This document shows positions 14,902 through 23,550 of a DNA stretch of 64,000 nt, piece by piece; positions within the stretch are counted from its first letter, which is position 1, and each line of letters begins with the position of its first letter. The position numbers and the translations under genes are program-made. The stretch is from positions 2,976,001 through 3,040,000 of the forward strand of contig NZ_CP119127.1 of assembly GCF_030128825.1 (NCBI RefSeq), given 5' to 3'. The notes under the pieces were generated by a model. That model was not told the origin of the DNA, ran no database searches, and worked only from the letters and a program-made list of their open reading frames with translations. This DNA is from Sphingobium sp. WTD-1 (lineage in GTDB: Bacteria > Pseudomonadota > Alphaproteobacteria > Sphingomonadales > Sphingomonadaceae).

Positions 14902-16497
14902 ATGCAGACTGTCGAGACGTTGAACGAGGGCCTGAAGCGCGCCTACACCGTGACCATCACGTCGAAGGATATCGACGCCCGCGTTGAGAAGGAAGTGCTG
15001 GCGATTGCGCCGCAGGTGCGCATGCCCGGCTTCCGCCCCGGCAAGGTGCCGGCGAACCTCGTCAAGAAGATGCATGGTGAAAGCCTGCAGCGTGACGCGC
15101 TCAACAATTCCATCCAGGAAAGCGTTCAGAAGCTGATCGCCGACCAAAAGCTGCGTCCCGCGATGCAGCCTTCGGTCGAGCTGGACGAAGGCTTCGAGTT
15201 CGGCAAGGACGCGCAGGTCAAGGTGGAACTGGAAGTTCTGCCCGTGATCGAAGCCCCGAGCATCGACGGTCTGAAGCTGGAACGCCTGACCGCCGAAGTC
15301 AGCGACGCGCAGGTCGAGGAACAGGCCGGCCGCATCGCCACCCAGCAGGGCGCGCTGGAAGAATATGCCGCCAGCCACAAGGCGAAGGACGGCGACACGC
15401 TGGTCATCGACTTCGTCGGCAAGGTCGACGGTGAAGCGTTCGAGGGCGGTTCGGCCGAAGGCGTGAAGCTGAAGATCGGTTCGGGCCAGTTCATCCCCGG
15501 CTTTGAAGAGCAGCTCGGCGGCGTGAAGAAGGGCGAAGAAAAGACCATCGAAGTCACCTTCCCCGAAGATTATGGCGCCGCGCACCTCGCCGGCAAGGCC
15601 GCGACCTTCGACGTGACCGTGCAGTCGGTGCTGAACGCCGACAAGCCCAAGCTCGATGACGATTTCGCCAAGTCGCTGGGCCTGGAAGGTCTCGACCAGC
15701 TCAAGGATCTGCTCAAGGGCCAGATCGAGCAGGAGCATAACGGCCTGACCCGCACCTACATGAAGCGCAAGCTGCTCGACCAGCTCGCCGCTTCGCACGA
15801 CTTCGACGTTCCGCCGAGCATGGTGGAAGCCGAATTCAACCAGATCTGGCAGCAGCTTCAGCATGAAGCGAGCCATGAAGCCGATCCGGAAGCGGCTCTG
15901 GCCGAAATGGAAGCCGAGAAGGAAGATTATCGCGGCATCGCCGTGCGCCGCGTGCGCCTGGGCCTGCTGCTGTCGGAAATCGGCCAGGCCAACAATGTCG
16001 TCGTTTCGGACAATGAAATGAACCGTCTCATCATGCAGGCTGCCCAGCAGTACAGCCCGCAGGATCGTGAGCGTTTCGTGCAGTATGTCCGCCAGGATCC
16101 GATGGCCGCCGCCCAGCTGCGCGCGCCGCTCTATGAGGACAAGGTCGTCGACTTCCTGTTCGAAAAGGCGGAAGTCAGCGACCGCGCTGTCAGCCGTGAG
16201 GAACTGGAAGCTGCGATCGAAGCCGAAGATGGCGATCTGAAGCCCCACGTCCACGGTCCGGGCTGCGGCCATGACCACGATCATGACGACAAGCCCAAGG
16301 CGAAGAAGGCCGCTGCCAAGAAGAAGGCCGAGCCCGCCGAGGCCGAAGCCGTAGCCGAGGAAGCGCCCGCCAAGAAGGCCCCGGCCAAGAAGGCTGCCGC
16401 CAAGAAGGACGAAGCCCCGGCTGAGGACGCTGCCGCCGAGGAAAAGCCCAAGGCGAAGAAGGCTCCCGCCAAGAAGGCCGCTGCCAAGGCTGAATAA
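14902..16497 (+). CDS. tig: Trigger factor with long His/Lys/Ala-rich tail
   Basis: Ribosome-associated chaperone and prolyl isomerase. Residues 1-110 are the ribosome-binding domain, with the signature PGFRPGKVP; about 150-240 are the FKBP-like domain (GDTLVIDFVGKVDGEAF, FIPGFEEQLGG); the rest is the helical arm domain. At 531 residues it is about 100 longer than the E. coli protein. The extra part begins with a HVHGPGCGHDHDHDD metal-binding-like cluster, followed by repeated AKKA/PAKK histone-H1-like blocks. The ATG at 14902 follows an AGAGAAGAG site; an in-frame TTG at 14890 is less likely. Confidence 0.95.
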   Translation: MQTVETLNEGLKRAYTVTITSKDIDARVEKEVLAIAPQVRMPGFRPGKVPANLVKKMHGESLQRDALNNSIQESVQKLIADQKLRPAMQPSVELDEGFEFGKDAQVKVELEVLPVIEAPSIDGLKLERLTAEVSDAQVEEQAGRIATQQGALEEYAASHKAKDGDTLVIDFVGKVDGEAFEGGSAEGVKLKIGSGQFIPGFEEQLGGVKKGEEKTIEVTFPEDYGAAHLAGKAATFDVTVQSVLNADKPKLDDDFAKSLGLEGLDQLKDLLKGQIEQEHNGLTRTYMKRKLLDQLAASHDFDVPPSMVEAEFNQIWQQLQHEASHEADPEAALAEMEAEKEDYRGIAVRRVRLGLLLSEIGQANNVVVSDNEMNRLIMQAAQQYSPQDRERFVQYVRQDPMAAAQLRAPLYEDKVVDFLFEKAEVSDRAVSREELEAAIEAEDGDLKPHVHGPGCGHDHDHDDKPKAKKAAAKKKAEPAEAEAVAEEAPAKKAPAKKAAAKKDEAPAEDAAAEEKPKAKKAPAKKAAAKAE

Positions 16498-16520
16498 GCT
16501 GGCAGGCTAGAGACGAGAAG

Positions 16521-16560
16521 GGCGCCCGGCTTCCAAATGGAGGTCCGGGCGCCTTTTCTT
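16521..16560 (+). terminator. Rho-independent terminator after tig
   Basis: 9-bp GGCGCCCGG/CCGGGCGCC stem (16521-16529 with 16545-16553) followed by TTTTCTTT, 23 nt after the tig stop. Confidence 0.85.
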
Positions 16561-16655
16561 TATATCGTCGCCCGCATTCTTGGGGCAGGGCGGTCGAAAT
16601 ATTAACCATGGCTGGGCCATGGCAGGGGCAAGAGAGGCGCAGGAGCGTGCGGCAG

Positions 16656-17633
16656 ATGAAGGAATTTCCGGCGGTGGCGAATGGCGAGGGCGTTGCGACC
16701 CCGCATATCGCGGTGATCCTGCCCTGCTATAATGAAGCGGGCGCGATCGTGCAGACGGTGCAGGATTTCCGCCGTGCGCTGCCCGATGCCGACATCTATG
16801 TCTTCGACAATAACAGCACGGACGGCAGCCGCGAACTGGCTGCTGGGGCAGGGGCGATCGTCCGGCGCGTGACCCAGCAGGGCAAGGGCCATGTCGTGCG
16901 CCGCATGTTCGCCGATGTGGATGCCGATATCTACATCATGGCCGATGGTGACGCGACCTATGAGGCTGCTGCCGCACCGGCGATGGTCGCAGCGATGCTG
17001 GAGGATAATCTCGACATGGTGGTGGGCTGTCGTCGCGACCAGGTGGAGGAAGCCTATCGCCGCGGCCACCGCTTCGGCAACTGGGCGCTCACCAGCCTGT
17101 TGAAGCAACTTTTCGGGCGCAGCTTCACCGATATCCTGTCGGGCTATCGCGTCTTCTCGCGTCGGTTCGTCAAGAGCTTCCCGGTGCTGTCCGCCGGCTT
17201 CGAGATCGAAACCGAGATCAGCGTTCATGCCCTCGAACTGGCGATGCCGGTGTCCGAAGTGATGACTGCCTATGGCGCGCGGCCCGAAGGGTCGGTCAGC
17301 AAGCTGTCCACCTATCGCGACGGCTGGCGCATCCTGCGCACGATCATCACCCTCTATCGCATCGAGCGGCCGATCCTGTTCTTCGGCATCATCGCGGCGT
17401 TCCTCGCGGCGCTGGGCCTTGGCCTCGCGGCGCCGTTGATCGTTACCTATGCCCATACCGGGCTGGTCCCGCGCTTTCCGACCGCGATCCTGGTCACCGG
17501 CCTCATGATCCTGGCGACCTTGAGCGGCATGTGCGGCCTCATCCTCGACACGGTGGTGCGTGGCCGCCGCGAAGTGCGGCGGCTCGCCTATCTCGCCTTC
17601 CGCGCGCCCAGCGACTACGCCTTGAAGGACTGA
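16656..17633 (+). CDS. Family 2 glycosyltransferase (polyprenyl-phosphate type)
   Basis: 325-aa membrane-attached glycosyltransferase. The GT-A domain (residues about 15-215) shows ILPCYNEAGAI, DNNSTDGSREL, the DGDATY metal motif, GCRRDQ and ILSGYRVFSRR. Two membrane spans follow (PILFFGIIAAFLAALGLGLAA and ILVTGLMILATLSGMCGLIL), as in DPM1/GtrB-type enzymes that load a sugar on undecaprenyl phosphate. AGGAG 10 nt before the ATG at 16656 supports this start over the ATG at 16608. Sugar and pathway unknown; no other cell-envelope sugar gene lies nearby. Confidence 0.85.
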   Translation: MKEFPAVANGEGVATPHIAVILPCYNEAGAIVQTVQDFRRALPDADIYVFDNNSTDGSRELAAGAGAIVRRVTQQGKGHVVRRMFADVDADIYIMADGDATYEAAAAPAMVAAMLEDNLDMVVGCRRDQVEEAYRRGHRFGNWALTSLLKQLFGRSFTDILSGYRVFSRRFVKSFPVLSAGFEIETEISVHALELAMPVSEVMTAYGARPEGSVSKLSTYRDGWRILRTIITLYRIERPILFFGIIAAFLAALGLGLAAPLIVTYAHTGLVPRFPTAILVTGLMILATLSGMCGLILDTVVRGRREVRRLAYLAFRAPSDYALKD

Positions 17634-18244
17634 ACCCGGCGGCGCAGCCGCATCGCCAGGATCAGCAGGGTGACGCCCGTCACCAGCGCGTAGAAGCCGA
17701 TGCCCCAGCCCAGCATCGCCACCGACACATGCGGGTTGGCAAGGGCCAGGTAGAGGACGAACAGGCCCAGCAGCAGCGAGAGCAGCCCGCTCAGCGCCAG
17801 CAGCCATTCTCCCTCTATCTCCTTGCGCAGCCGGATCGCGGCGATGATTTCCAGGCCGCCGGCGATGATCGCCCAGCCGGCAATCATGAATACGGTCAGC
17901 AGCGCATAGGTGATCGTCATCGCGATCGGGGTGACGATGAAGATGATGCCGACGGCAATGCCCAGCAGGCCGCGCAGCAGCATCGCGCCCCAATGGCGGC
18001 CATGCCCCACCCGGCGAAAGGCGCTGATCGCCGAGAATATGCCGTCGACCAGTGCATAGACCGCGAAGATCAGCGTGAGCGCGAACAGCGCGCTGAACGG
18101 GTAGAAGAGCGCGATGAGGCCCAGGATGATCGAGACCACGCCACGCAGCGCCAGCGCCTTCCAACCGAAGGAGAAGGCGGCGATCAGCCCCGGTCCGGCC
18201 CGGCCGTCATGGGGCGGAATATCGGATTGCACGTCGGAAACCAT
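17615..18244 (-). CDS. HdeD-family membrane protein
   Basis: 209-aa integral membrane protein with about six spans arranged as three pairs, the DUF308/HdeD layout (first pair WKALALRGVVSIILGLIALF; third pair LLALSGLLSLLLGLFVLYLAL). HdeD in E. coli is linked to acid resistance at high cell density, but the activity of the family is unknown. GGGGAA lies upstream of the ATG at 18244. Its 3' end overlaps the convergent glycosyltransferase gene by 19 nt. Confidence 0.85.
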   Translation of the reverse strand: MVSDVQSDIPPHDGRAGPGLIAAFSFGWKALALRGVVSIILGLIALFYPFSALFALTLIFAVYALVDGIFSAISAFRRVGHGRHWGAMLLRGLLGIAVGIIFIVTPIAMTITYALLTVFMIAGWAIIAGGLEIIAAIRLRKEIEGEWLLALSGLLSLLLGLFVLYLALANPHVSVAMLGWGIGFYALVTGVTLLILAMRLRRRVQSFKA

Positions 18245-18309
18245 CGGCTTGTTCCCCCTGTCGCGATTTGAAACGATTGTGGAGCGAGAGGGGTGACACA
18301 TGGTTCCCC

Positions 18310-18339
18310 CTTGAACCAGTCGGGTTTTGTGCCGATGTA
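18310..18339 (+). promoter_or_regulatory. Putative RpoH (heat-shock) promoter of clpP
   Basis: CCCCCTTGAA (-35, CTTGAA at 18310-18315) and CCGATGTA (-10, 18332-18339) with a 16-nt spacer resemble sigma-32 promoters, ending about 36 nt before the clpP ATG. clpP is a classic heat-shock gene and an rpoH gene is present in this window. Confidence 0.45.
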
Positions 18340-18375
18340 GGGGGCCGGGCAAAAGCACCTGACTGAAAGAGCACA

Positions 18376-19011
18376 ATGACCAACATCATGCATGATCCCA
18401 TGGCCGCGCTGGTTCCCATCGTCATCGAGCAATCGAACCGTGGCGAGCGCAGCTTCGATATTTACTCGCGTCTTCTGCGCGAGCGGATCATCTTCGTGAC
18501 CGGCCAGGTCGAGGACCATATGGCCTCGCTGATCGTCGCCCAGCTTCTGTTCCTCGAATCGGAAAATCCGAAGAAGGACATCTGGATGTACATCAACTCG
18601 CCGGGCGGCGTCGTCACGGCGGGCATGGCGATCCACGACACGATGAAATATATCCGTCCCCAGGTCGGCACCGTCTGCATCGGCCAGGCCGCCTCGATGG
18701 GCAGTTTCCTGCTGGCCGCCGGCGAGCCGGGCAAGCGCATCGCGCTCAGCAATGCCCGCATCATGGTGCATCAGCCGTCAGGCGGCGCGCAGGGCATGGC
18801 GTCGGATATCGAGATCCAGGCCAAGGAAATCCTTCGGATTCGCCGCCGCCTGAACGATCTCTATGTGAAATATACCGGCCAGACGCTGGAAGCGGTGGAG
18901 CGGGCAATGGACCGCGACACCTTCCTGGAGGCTGACGAAGCCAAGGCGTTCGGTCTGGTCGACGAAGTGTTCGATCGCCGCCCGGCCGCTGCGGAATCCG
19001 CGGACGCCTAA
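18376..19011 (+). CDS. clpP: ATP-dependent Clp protease proteolytic subunit
   Basis: 211-aa serine peptidase that forms the tetradecameric barrel of ClpXP/ClpAP. The catalytic triad is S107 in GQAASMGS, H132 in [10 protein letters not shown] and D181 in AMDRDTF; INSPGG and the family length are normal. It sits 133 nt upstream of clpX, but is separated from tig by two unrelated genes. Confidence 0.97.
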   Translation: MTNIMHDPMAALVPIVIEQSNRGERSFDIYSRLLRERIIFVTGQVEDHMASLIVAQLLFLESENPKKDIWMYINSPGGVVTAGMAIHDTMKYIRPQVGTVCIGQAASMGSFLLAAGEPGKRIALSNARIMVHQPSGGAQGMASDIEIQAKEILRIRRRLNDLYVKYTGQTLEAVERAMDRDTFLEADEAKAFGLVDEVFDRRPAAAESADA

Positions 19012-19144
19012 AGGCGATCTTTACCGGGGCGCGGTACATCACCTCTTGTGAAACCGCCGTGCCCCGGTCTAGGATGGCCTTTGGACCAGAATATCCCCGG
19101 CCAGATCCGGCATGGTGCCGACGGCGGGGAGGAAAGATTGGCGA

Positions 19145-20413
19145 ATGACTAAGCTTACGGGCTCCGATTCTAAAAGCACGCTTTACTGCTCCTTCTGCGG
19201 CAAGTCGCAGCATGAGGTGCGCAAGCTGATCGCGGGGCCGACCGTCTTCATCTGCGATGAATGCGTGGAACTGTGCAACGACATCATCCGCGAGGAGACC
19301 AAGGGCGGTCTCGTCGGCAAGAAGGATGGCGGCGTGCCGACCCCGCAGGAAATCTGCGATGTGCTTGACGATTATGTGATCGGCCAGAAGCGCGCCAAGC
19401 GTGTCCTGTCGGTCGCGGTCCACAATCATTACAAGCGCCTCAACCATGGTTCCAAGCCAGGCGAGGTGGAACTGGCCAAGTCGAACATCCTGCTCGTCGG
19501 CCCGACCGGCTGCGGCAAGACGCTGCTGGCGCAGACGCTTGCCAAGACCTTCGATGTGCCCTTCACCATGGCCGATGCCACCACGCTGACCGAAGCCGGC
19601 TATGTCGGCGAGGACGTGGAGAACATCATCCTCAAGCTGCTCCAGGCGTCCGACTATAATGTCGAGAAGGCGCAGCGCGGCATCGTCTATATCGACGAGA
19701 TCGACAAGATCAGCCGCAAGGCCGAAAACCCGTCGATCACGCGCGACGTGTCGGGCGAGGGCGTGCAGCAGGCGCTGCTCAAGCTGATGGAAGGCACGAC
19801 CGCCTCGGTTCCGCCGCAGGGTGGGCGCAAGCATCCGCAGCAGGAATTCCTGCAGGTCGACACGACCAACATCCTGTTCATCTGCGGCGGCGCGTTCGCG
19901 GGCCTGGAAAAGATCATCGGCGACCGTCTGGAAGCCAAGTCGATCGGCTTCGGCGCTCATGTCGCGGCCCCAGAGGAGCGCAAGACCGGCGAACTGCTGC
20001 GTCAAAGCGAACCGGAAGATCTGCTCAAGTTCGGTCTGATCCCCGAATTCGTCGGCCGTCTGCCGGTGATCGCGACGCTGGAAGATCTGGACGTGACCGC
20101 ACTGGTCAAGATCCTGGTCGAGCCCAAGAACGCGCTGGTCAAGCAATATGGCAAGCTGTTCGACATGGAGAATGTCGAGTTGAGCTTCACCGACGATGCT
20201 CTGACTGCGATCGCGAAGAAGGCGATCGAGCGCAAGACCGGTGCCCGCGGCCTGCGTTCGATCCTGGAAGCGATCCTGCTCGACACCATGTTCGACCTGC
20301 CCTCGATGGAGGGCGTCGGCGAAGTGGTGGTCGACAAGGATGTCGTCGCCGGGACCAAGGAACCGATTCGCGTGTTCAGCGAGAAGGACAAGCGCGCGGA
20401 AGACGCCGCCTAG
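19145..20413 (+). CDS. clpX: Clp protease ATPase subunit ClpX
   Basis: 422-aa AAA+ unfoldase that feeds substrates to ClpP. N-terminal zinc domain [10 protein letters not shown]...[10 protein letters not shown]; Walker [16 protein letters not shown]; Walker [11 protein letters not shown]; pore-loop region ending [10 protein letters not shown]; sensor 2 [10 protein letters not shown]. Length and domain order are standard. ATG 19145 is chosen because the conserved N-terminus [12 protein letters not shown] starts there. Confidence 0.97.
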   Translation: MTKLTGSDSKSTLYCSFCGKSQHEVRKLIAGPTVFICDECVELCNDIIREETKGGLVGKKDGGVPTPQEICDVLDDYVIGQKRAKRVLSVAVHNHYKRLNHGSKPGEVELAKSNILLVGPTGCGKTLLAQTLAKTFDVPFTMADATTLTEAGYVGEDVENIILKLLQASDYNVEKAQRGIVYIDEIDKISRKAENPSITRDVSGEGVQQALLKLMEGTTASVPPQGGRKHPQQEFLQVDTTNILFICGGAFAGLEKIIGDRLEAKSIGFGAHVAAPEERKTGELLRQSEPEDLLKFGLIPEFVGRLPVIATLEDLDVTALVKILVEPKNALVKQYGKLFDMENVELSFTDDALTAIAKKAIERKTGARGLRSILEAILLDTMFDLPSMEGVGEVVVDKDVVAGTKEPIRVFSEKDKRAEDAA

Positions 20414-20439
20414 TTCATTCGCCGTTCAGGCTGGAACAA

Positions 20440-20473
20440 AAGGGGCCGGTGGACCATCCACCGGCCCCTTTTT
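20440..20473 (+). terminator. Rho-independent terminator after clpX
   Basis: 14-bp perfect stem (20440-20453 with 20457-20470), 3-nt loop, then TTTTT, 26 nt after the clpX stop. Confidence 0.92.
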
Positions 20474-20779
20474 CGTGCAAGTCTTTCGCACTGCACAAAA
20501 TTTCCTGCGCCGTTGCATAATTGCACCAGTGTTGGCGTGGTGTAAAATTTCGACATATTATGCAATGAAATCAATATGATAGTTTGAGGTTTCGGCCTGT
20601 TTTTCAGTGCCTTGTCCAGATGTCCGTCCAATTGTGACAGTCTCGCACCTGCATTGTAACATAATTGCAATCATAGCATCACAGGGGCGTCGCCAGTGGC
20701 CGCCAGATGCGGCGCCGGCTCGAAGAGCAAAATGGTTATGGCGCCGTGGGGCGCACTCTTGAAAAAGGGACAAGGGTCA
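20474..20779. other. A/T-rich leader region of TonB receptor gene
   Basis: About 300 nt without a supported gene. Far more A/T-rich than its surroundings, it carries several TTGCA/TGCAA words (for example TTGCATAAT at 20513, ATTATGCAA at 20557, ATAATTGCAA near 20661). Most likely a regulated promoter and long 5' leader for the receptor at 20780. Confidence 0.6.
20513..20565. promoter_or_regulatory. Nested inverted repeats upstream of TonB receptor
   Basis: Outer arms TTGCATAAT (20513-20521) and ATTATGCAA (20557-20565) are exact reverse complements, and inside them CACCA (20524-20528) pairs with TGGTG (20538-20542). Could be a regulator-binding region or an RNA fold controlling the receptor gene. 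Confidence 0.5.
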
Positions 20780-23338
20780 ATGAAGCAGTTTCTCAAGTGC
20801 AGCGCCGCGATTCTCGCCGTCGCTGCCCCGGCTGTCGCTCTCGCGCAGTCGACCGGTTCGGACGATTTCGATTCGATCATCGTGACGGGCGCCGTCGTCA
20901 ACCAGGGCGTTGGCGGCGTGAAGATCCCGGATTCGCCCAAGGCGAAGGTCGTTCTGGGCCAGGAAATCATCCAGGCACAGCGTCCGGGCCAGTCGGTCAA
21001 CGAAATCATCAACCTGGTGCCGGGCGTCAGCTTCACCAACAACGATCCCTGGGGTTCGTCGGGCGGCAGCTTCACCATCCGCGGCTTCAGCTCGGACCGT
21101 ATCTCGCAGACCTTTGACGGTATCCCGCTCAATGACTCGGGCAACTATGCGATCTACACCAACCAGCAGGTTGACGCCGAACTGATCGAGAACGTCAACG
21201 TCAACCTCGGTTCGACCGACGTCGACAGCCCGACCGCCGCTGCGGTTGGCGGCACCGTCAACATCAAGACCCTTGAGCCGAGCGACGATTATGGCGTTCT
21301 GGCCAGCGTCAGCTACGGCAACATCGCCGCCGACGGTGCGGGCGATCGTCCCTATTTCCGCATGTTCGGCGTGGTGAACACCGGTGACCTCACCGGTCAC
21401 GGCACCAAGGCCTGGATCTCGGCCTCGCGCATTCGCAACGACGCGGCCTTCGCCAATTATGGCAAGGTGTCGAAGCAGCAGTATAACGCCAAGATCTGGC
21501 AGGATATCGGCAGCAACGGCGACTTCATCTCGGTCGCTGCCCATTATAACCAGAACCGCAACAACTTCGGTGGTTCGCCCTTCCGCGCCAGTGCCTTCAC
21601 CGGCGACAAGAGCGATCGTTTCTACGACATCGCTGGCGGCTACCCCTGTAAGGTCAGCCAGACCAGCACCCCCAACGCTTGCGGCACCGATTTCGAGCGT
21701 CGTTTCAACCCTTCGAATACCGGCAACGTCCGTGCGAACTCGAAGTTCACCCTGGCTGAGCGTCTGACCCTGTCGGTCGACGGCGCCTATCAGTGGGTGA
21801 AGGCCAATGGCGGCGGCACCACCAGCGCCAACGAAACCTTCTTCACGGACTCGACCGGTTTCCGTGGCACCGGCAACTATGGCGGCAGCTTCTACTTCGG
21901 TCGCGACCTGAACGGTGACGGCGTGCTGGGTCGCGTGACCCTGCTCCAGCCGAGCCAGACCAACACCCGTCGCTGGGTCGGCATTGCCAACCTCGCTTAC
22001 GAGATCAGCGATGGCCAGCGTATCCGTCTGTCGTACAGCTATGACCGTGCGCGTCACCGCCAGACCGGCTATGCTGGCTTCCTGGATCAGGGCGGCACGC
22101 CGTTCGACGTGTTCCCGATCAACGATCCGGTTCTGGATGCTGCCGGCAATGCCCTGCAGAAGCGCGACCGCAAGTCGATCGCCGAACTGAACCAGATCGC
22201 CGGTGAATATCGCGGCCAGTTCTTCGAGGACAAGCTGTCGGTGCTGATCGGTGGCCGCCTGCCCTTCTTCAAGCGCGAACTGAACCAGTATTGCTTCACC
22301 ACCAGCTCGGGTGGTTTCGTGAACTGCGTGCCGGAAGACCAGCAGGCTGCTTACATCGCGACCCATCCTTACAGCTTCAACGAGACGACCGGCCGTGCGA
22401 CCGGTTCGGCTCTGCCGCAGGCGCGCAAGCTGAAGTATGACAAGTTCCTGCCGAACGTCGGCGCGACCTTCAAGATCACGCCGGAAATCAGCATCGCGGG
22501 CAGCTATGCCAAGAACCTGTCGGTGCCCAGCACCGATGCGCTCTACAACGCGTTCATCTTCCCGGTCGATAGCGACTCCGCTTATCGTGCGCCGGAAACC
22601 TCGGACAGCTTCGACGCCAGCCTCCGCTACACCTCGTCGAAGGTGCAGGCTGCTGTCACCGGCTGGTACTCGAAGTACAAGAACCGTCTGGTCACTGCCT
22701 ATGACATCGATGGCAACGGCACCGACACCAACCTGGGTCCGGTGAAGAAATATGGCGTCGACGCCAATATTTCCTACAGCCCGATCAAGGAAATCACCGC
22801 CTATCTGTTCGGTTCCTACATCAAGTCGGAAATCCAGAACGACGCCGTGACCGGCAGCTGTGCCGCGACCAGCGACATCGCTCTGGCGGGCCTGTGCTAT
22901 GTGCAGGATGGCGTTGCCTATCTCCGCACCTCGGGCAAGCGTGAACGCAGCGCACCGAAATATCTGTTCGGTGGCCGTCTGCAGGGCAATCTGGGCGACT
23001 TCACCCTGGGCGTCCAGGCGAAGAAGACCAGCTCGCGCTATCTGAACGACATCAACGGTGAAATTCAGAGCGTGACGCTCACCGATGGCACCAGCAAGAT
23101 GATCTTCCCGGGTGCGAAGTTCGGTGCTTACACCGTCGTCGACCTCGACCTGCGCTACTCGCTGGCCAGCGTCGGCATGGAGAAGGGCGCGATCCAGCTG
23201 AACGTCAGCAACCTGTTCGACAAATATTATGTCGGCTCGTTCAGCGGCGGTCTGGATACGCTCGCCAGCTCGTCCTCGGCCTTCGTGAACTTCGGTTCGC
23301 CGCGCGCGATCAGCGCCTCGCTGATCATCGGCTTCTAA
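20780..23338 (+). CDS. TonB-dependent outer-membrane receptor
   Basis: 852-aa beta-barrel receptor with a Sec signal (MKQFLKCSAAILAVAAPAVALAQ). The plug begins at about residue 28 (DSIIVTGAVVNQG, then NEIINLVPGVSF, GSFTIRGFSSDRISQTFDGIPL) and the protein ends in the aromatic SLIIGF typical of outer-membrane barrels. No N-terminal secretin-like signalling domain, so it is not itself a FecA-type transducer. No transport or utilisation partner is adjacent; substrate unknown. Start chosen for the signal peptide. Confidence 0.93.
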   Translation: MKQFLKCSAAILAVAAPAVALAQSTGSDDFDSIIVTGAVVNQGVGGVKIPDSPKAKVVLGQEIIQAQRPGQSVNEIINLVPGVSFTNNDPWGSSGGSFTIRGFSSDRISQTFDGIPLNDSGNYAIYTNQQVDAELIENVNVNLGSTDVDSPTAAAVGGTVNIKTLEPSDDYGVLASVSYGNIAADGAGDRPYFRMFGVVNTGDLTGHGTKAWISASRIRNDAAFANYGKVSKQQYNAKIWQDIGSNGDFISVAAHYNQNRNNFGGSPFRASAFTGDKSDRFYDIAGGYPCKVSQTSTPNACGTDFERRFNPSNTGNVRANSKFTLAERLTLSVDGAYQWVKANGGGTTSANETFFTDSTGFRGTGNYGGSFYFGRDLNGDGVLGRVTLLQPSQTNTRRWVGIANLAYEISDGQRIRLSYSYDRARHRQTGYAGFLDQGGTPFDVFPINDPVLDAAGNALQKRDRKSIAELNQIAGEYRGQFFEDKLSVLIGGRLPFFKRELNQYCFTTSSGGFVNCVPEDQQAAYIATHPYSFNETTGRATGSALPQARKLKYDKFLPNVGATFKITPEISIAGSYAKNLSVPSTDALYNAFIFPVDSDSAYRAPETSDSFDASLRYTSSKVQAAVTGWYSKYKNRLVTAYDIDGNGTDTNLGPVKKYGVDANISYSPIKEITAYLFGSYIKSEIQNDAVTGSCAATSDIALAGLCYVQDGVAYLRTSGKRERSAPKYLFGGRLQGNLGDFTLGVQAKKTSSRYLNDINGEIQSVTLTDGTSKMIFPGAKFGAYTVVDLDLRYSLASVGMEKGAIQLNVSNLFDKYYVGSFSGGLDTLASSSSAFVNFGSPRAISASLIIGF

Positions 23339-23363
23339 GCCAGGCGCCGACAGGCAAAAAGGA

Positions 23364-23397
23364 AGGGAGGTGCGGAGCGATCCGCGCCTCCCTTTTT
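23364..23397 (+). terminator. Rho-independent terminator after TonB receptor
   Basis: AGGGAGG-(T)GCGG stem pairing with CCGC-(G)CCTCCCT around a 6-nt loop, followed by TTTTT; 26 nt after the receptor stop. Confidence 0.85.
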
Positions 23398-23511
23398 CAT
23401 GTCCTATTCGCCGCCGCTCGATTATGATCGGGGACCGGGCAGTGTGCGCTTTCCGATAGGATCAGGGCAGCGCAATAAAATGTCGAAATGTGCGGGAAAT
23501 ATGGGAAGTTA

Positions 23512-23539
23512 AGCGCCCGATTTCCTATTTTTGGGCGCT
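23512..23539 (-). terminator. Weak hairpin after mtgA
   Basis: AGCGCCC (23512-23518) and GGGCGCT (23533-23539) form a 7-bp stem with a 14-nt A/T-rich loop just past the mtgA stop. There is no clear T-run on the minus strand, so termination strength is doubtful. Confidence 0.35.
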
Positions 23540-23550
23540 CAGTCGCGGCC

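Noticed and set aside
14878..16284. 468-codon frame antisense to tig
   Set aside because: Mirrors tig codons; no motifs.
16602..18164. 520-codon frame opposite the glycosyltransferase and HdeD-like genes
   Set aside because: Repetitive Arg/His/Gly composition without a domain; opposite strand has strong families.
20777..22366. 529-codon frame antisense to the TonB receptor
   Set aside because: Val/Gly/Ala-rich shadow; receptor frame has signal peptide and plug.
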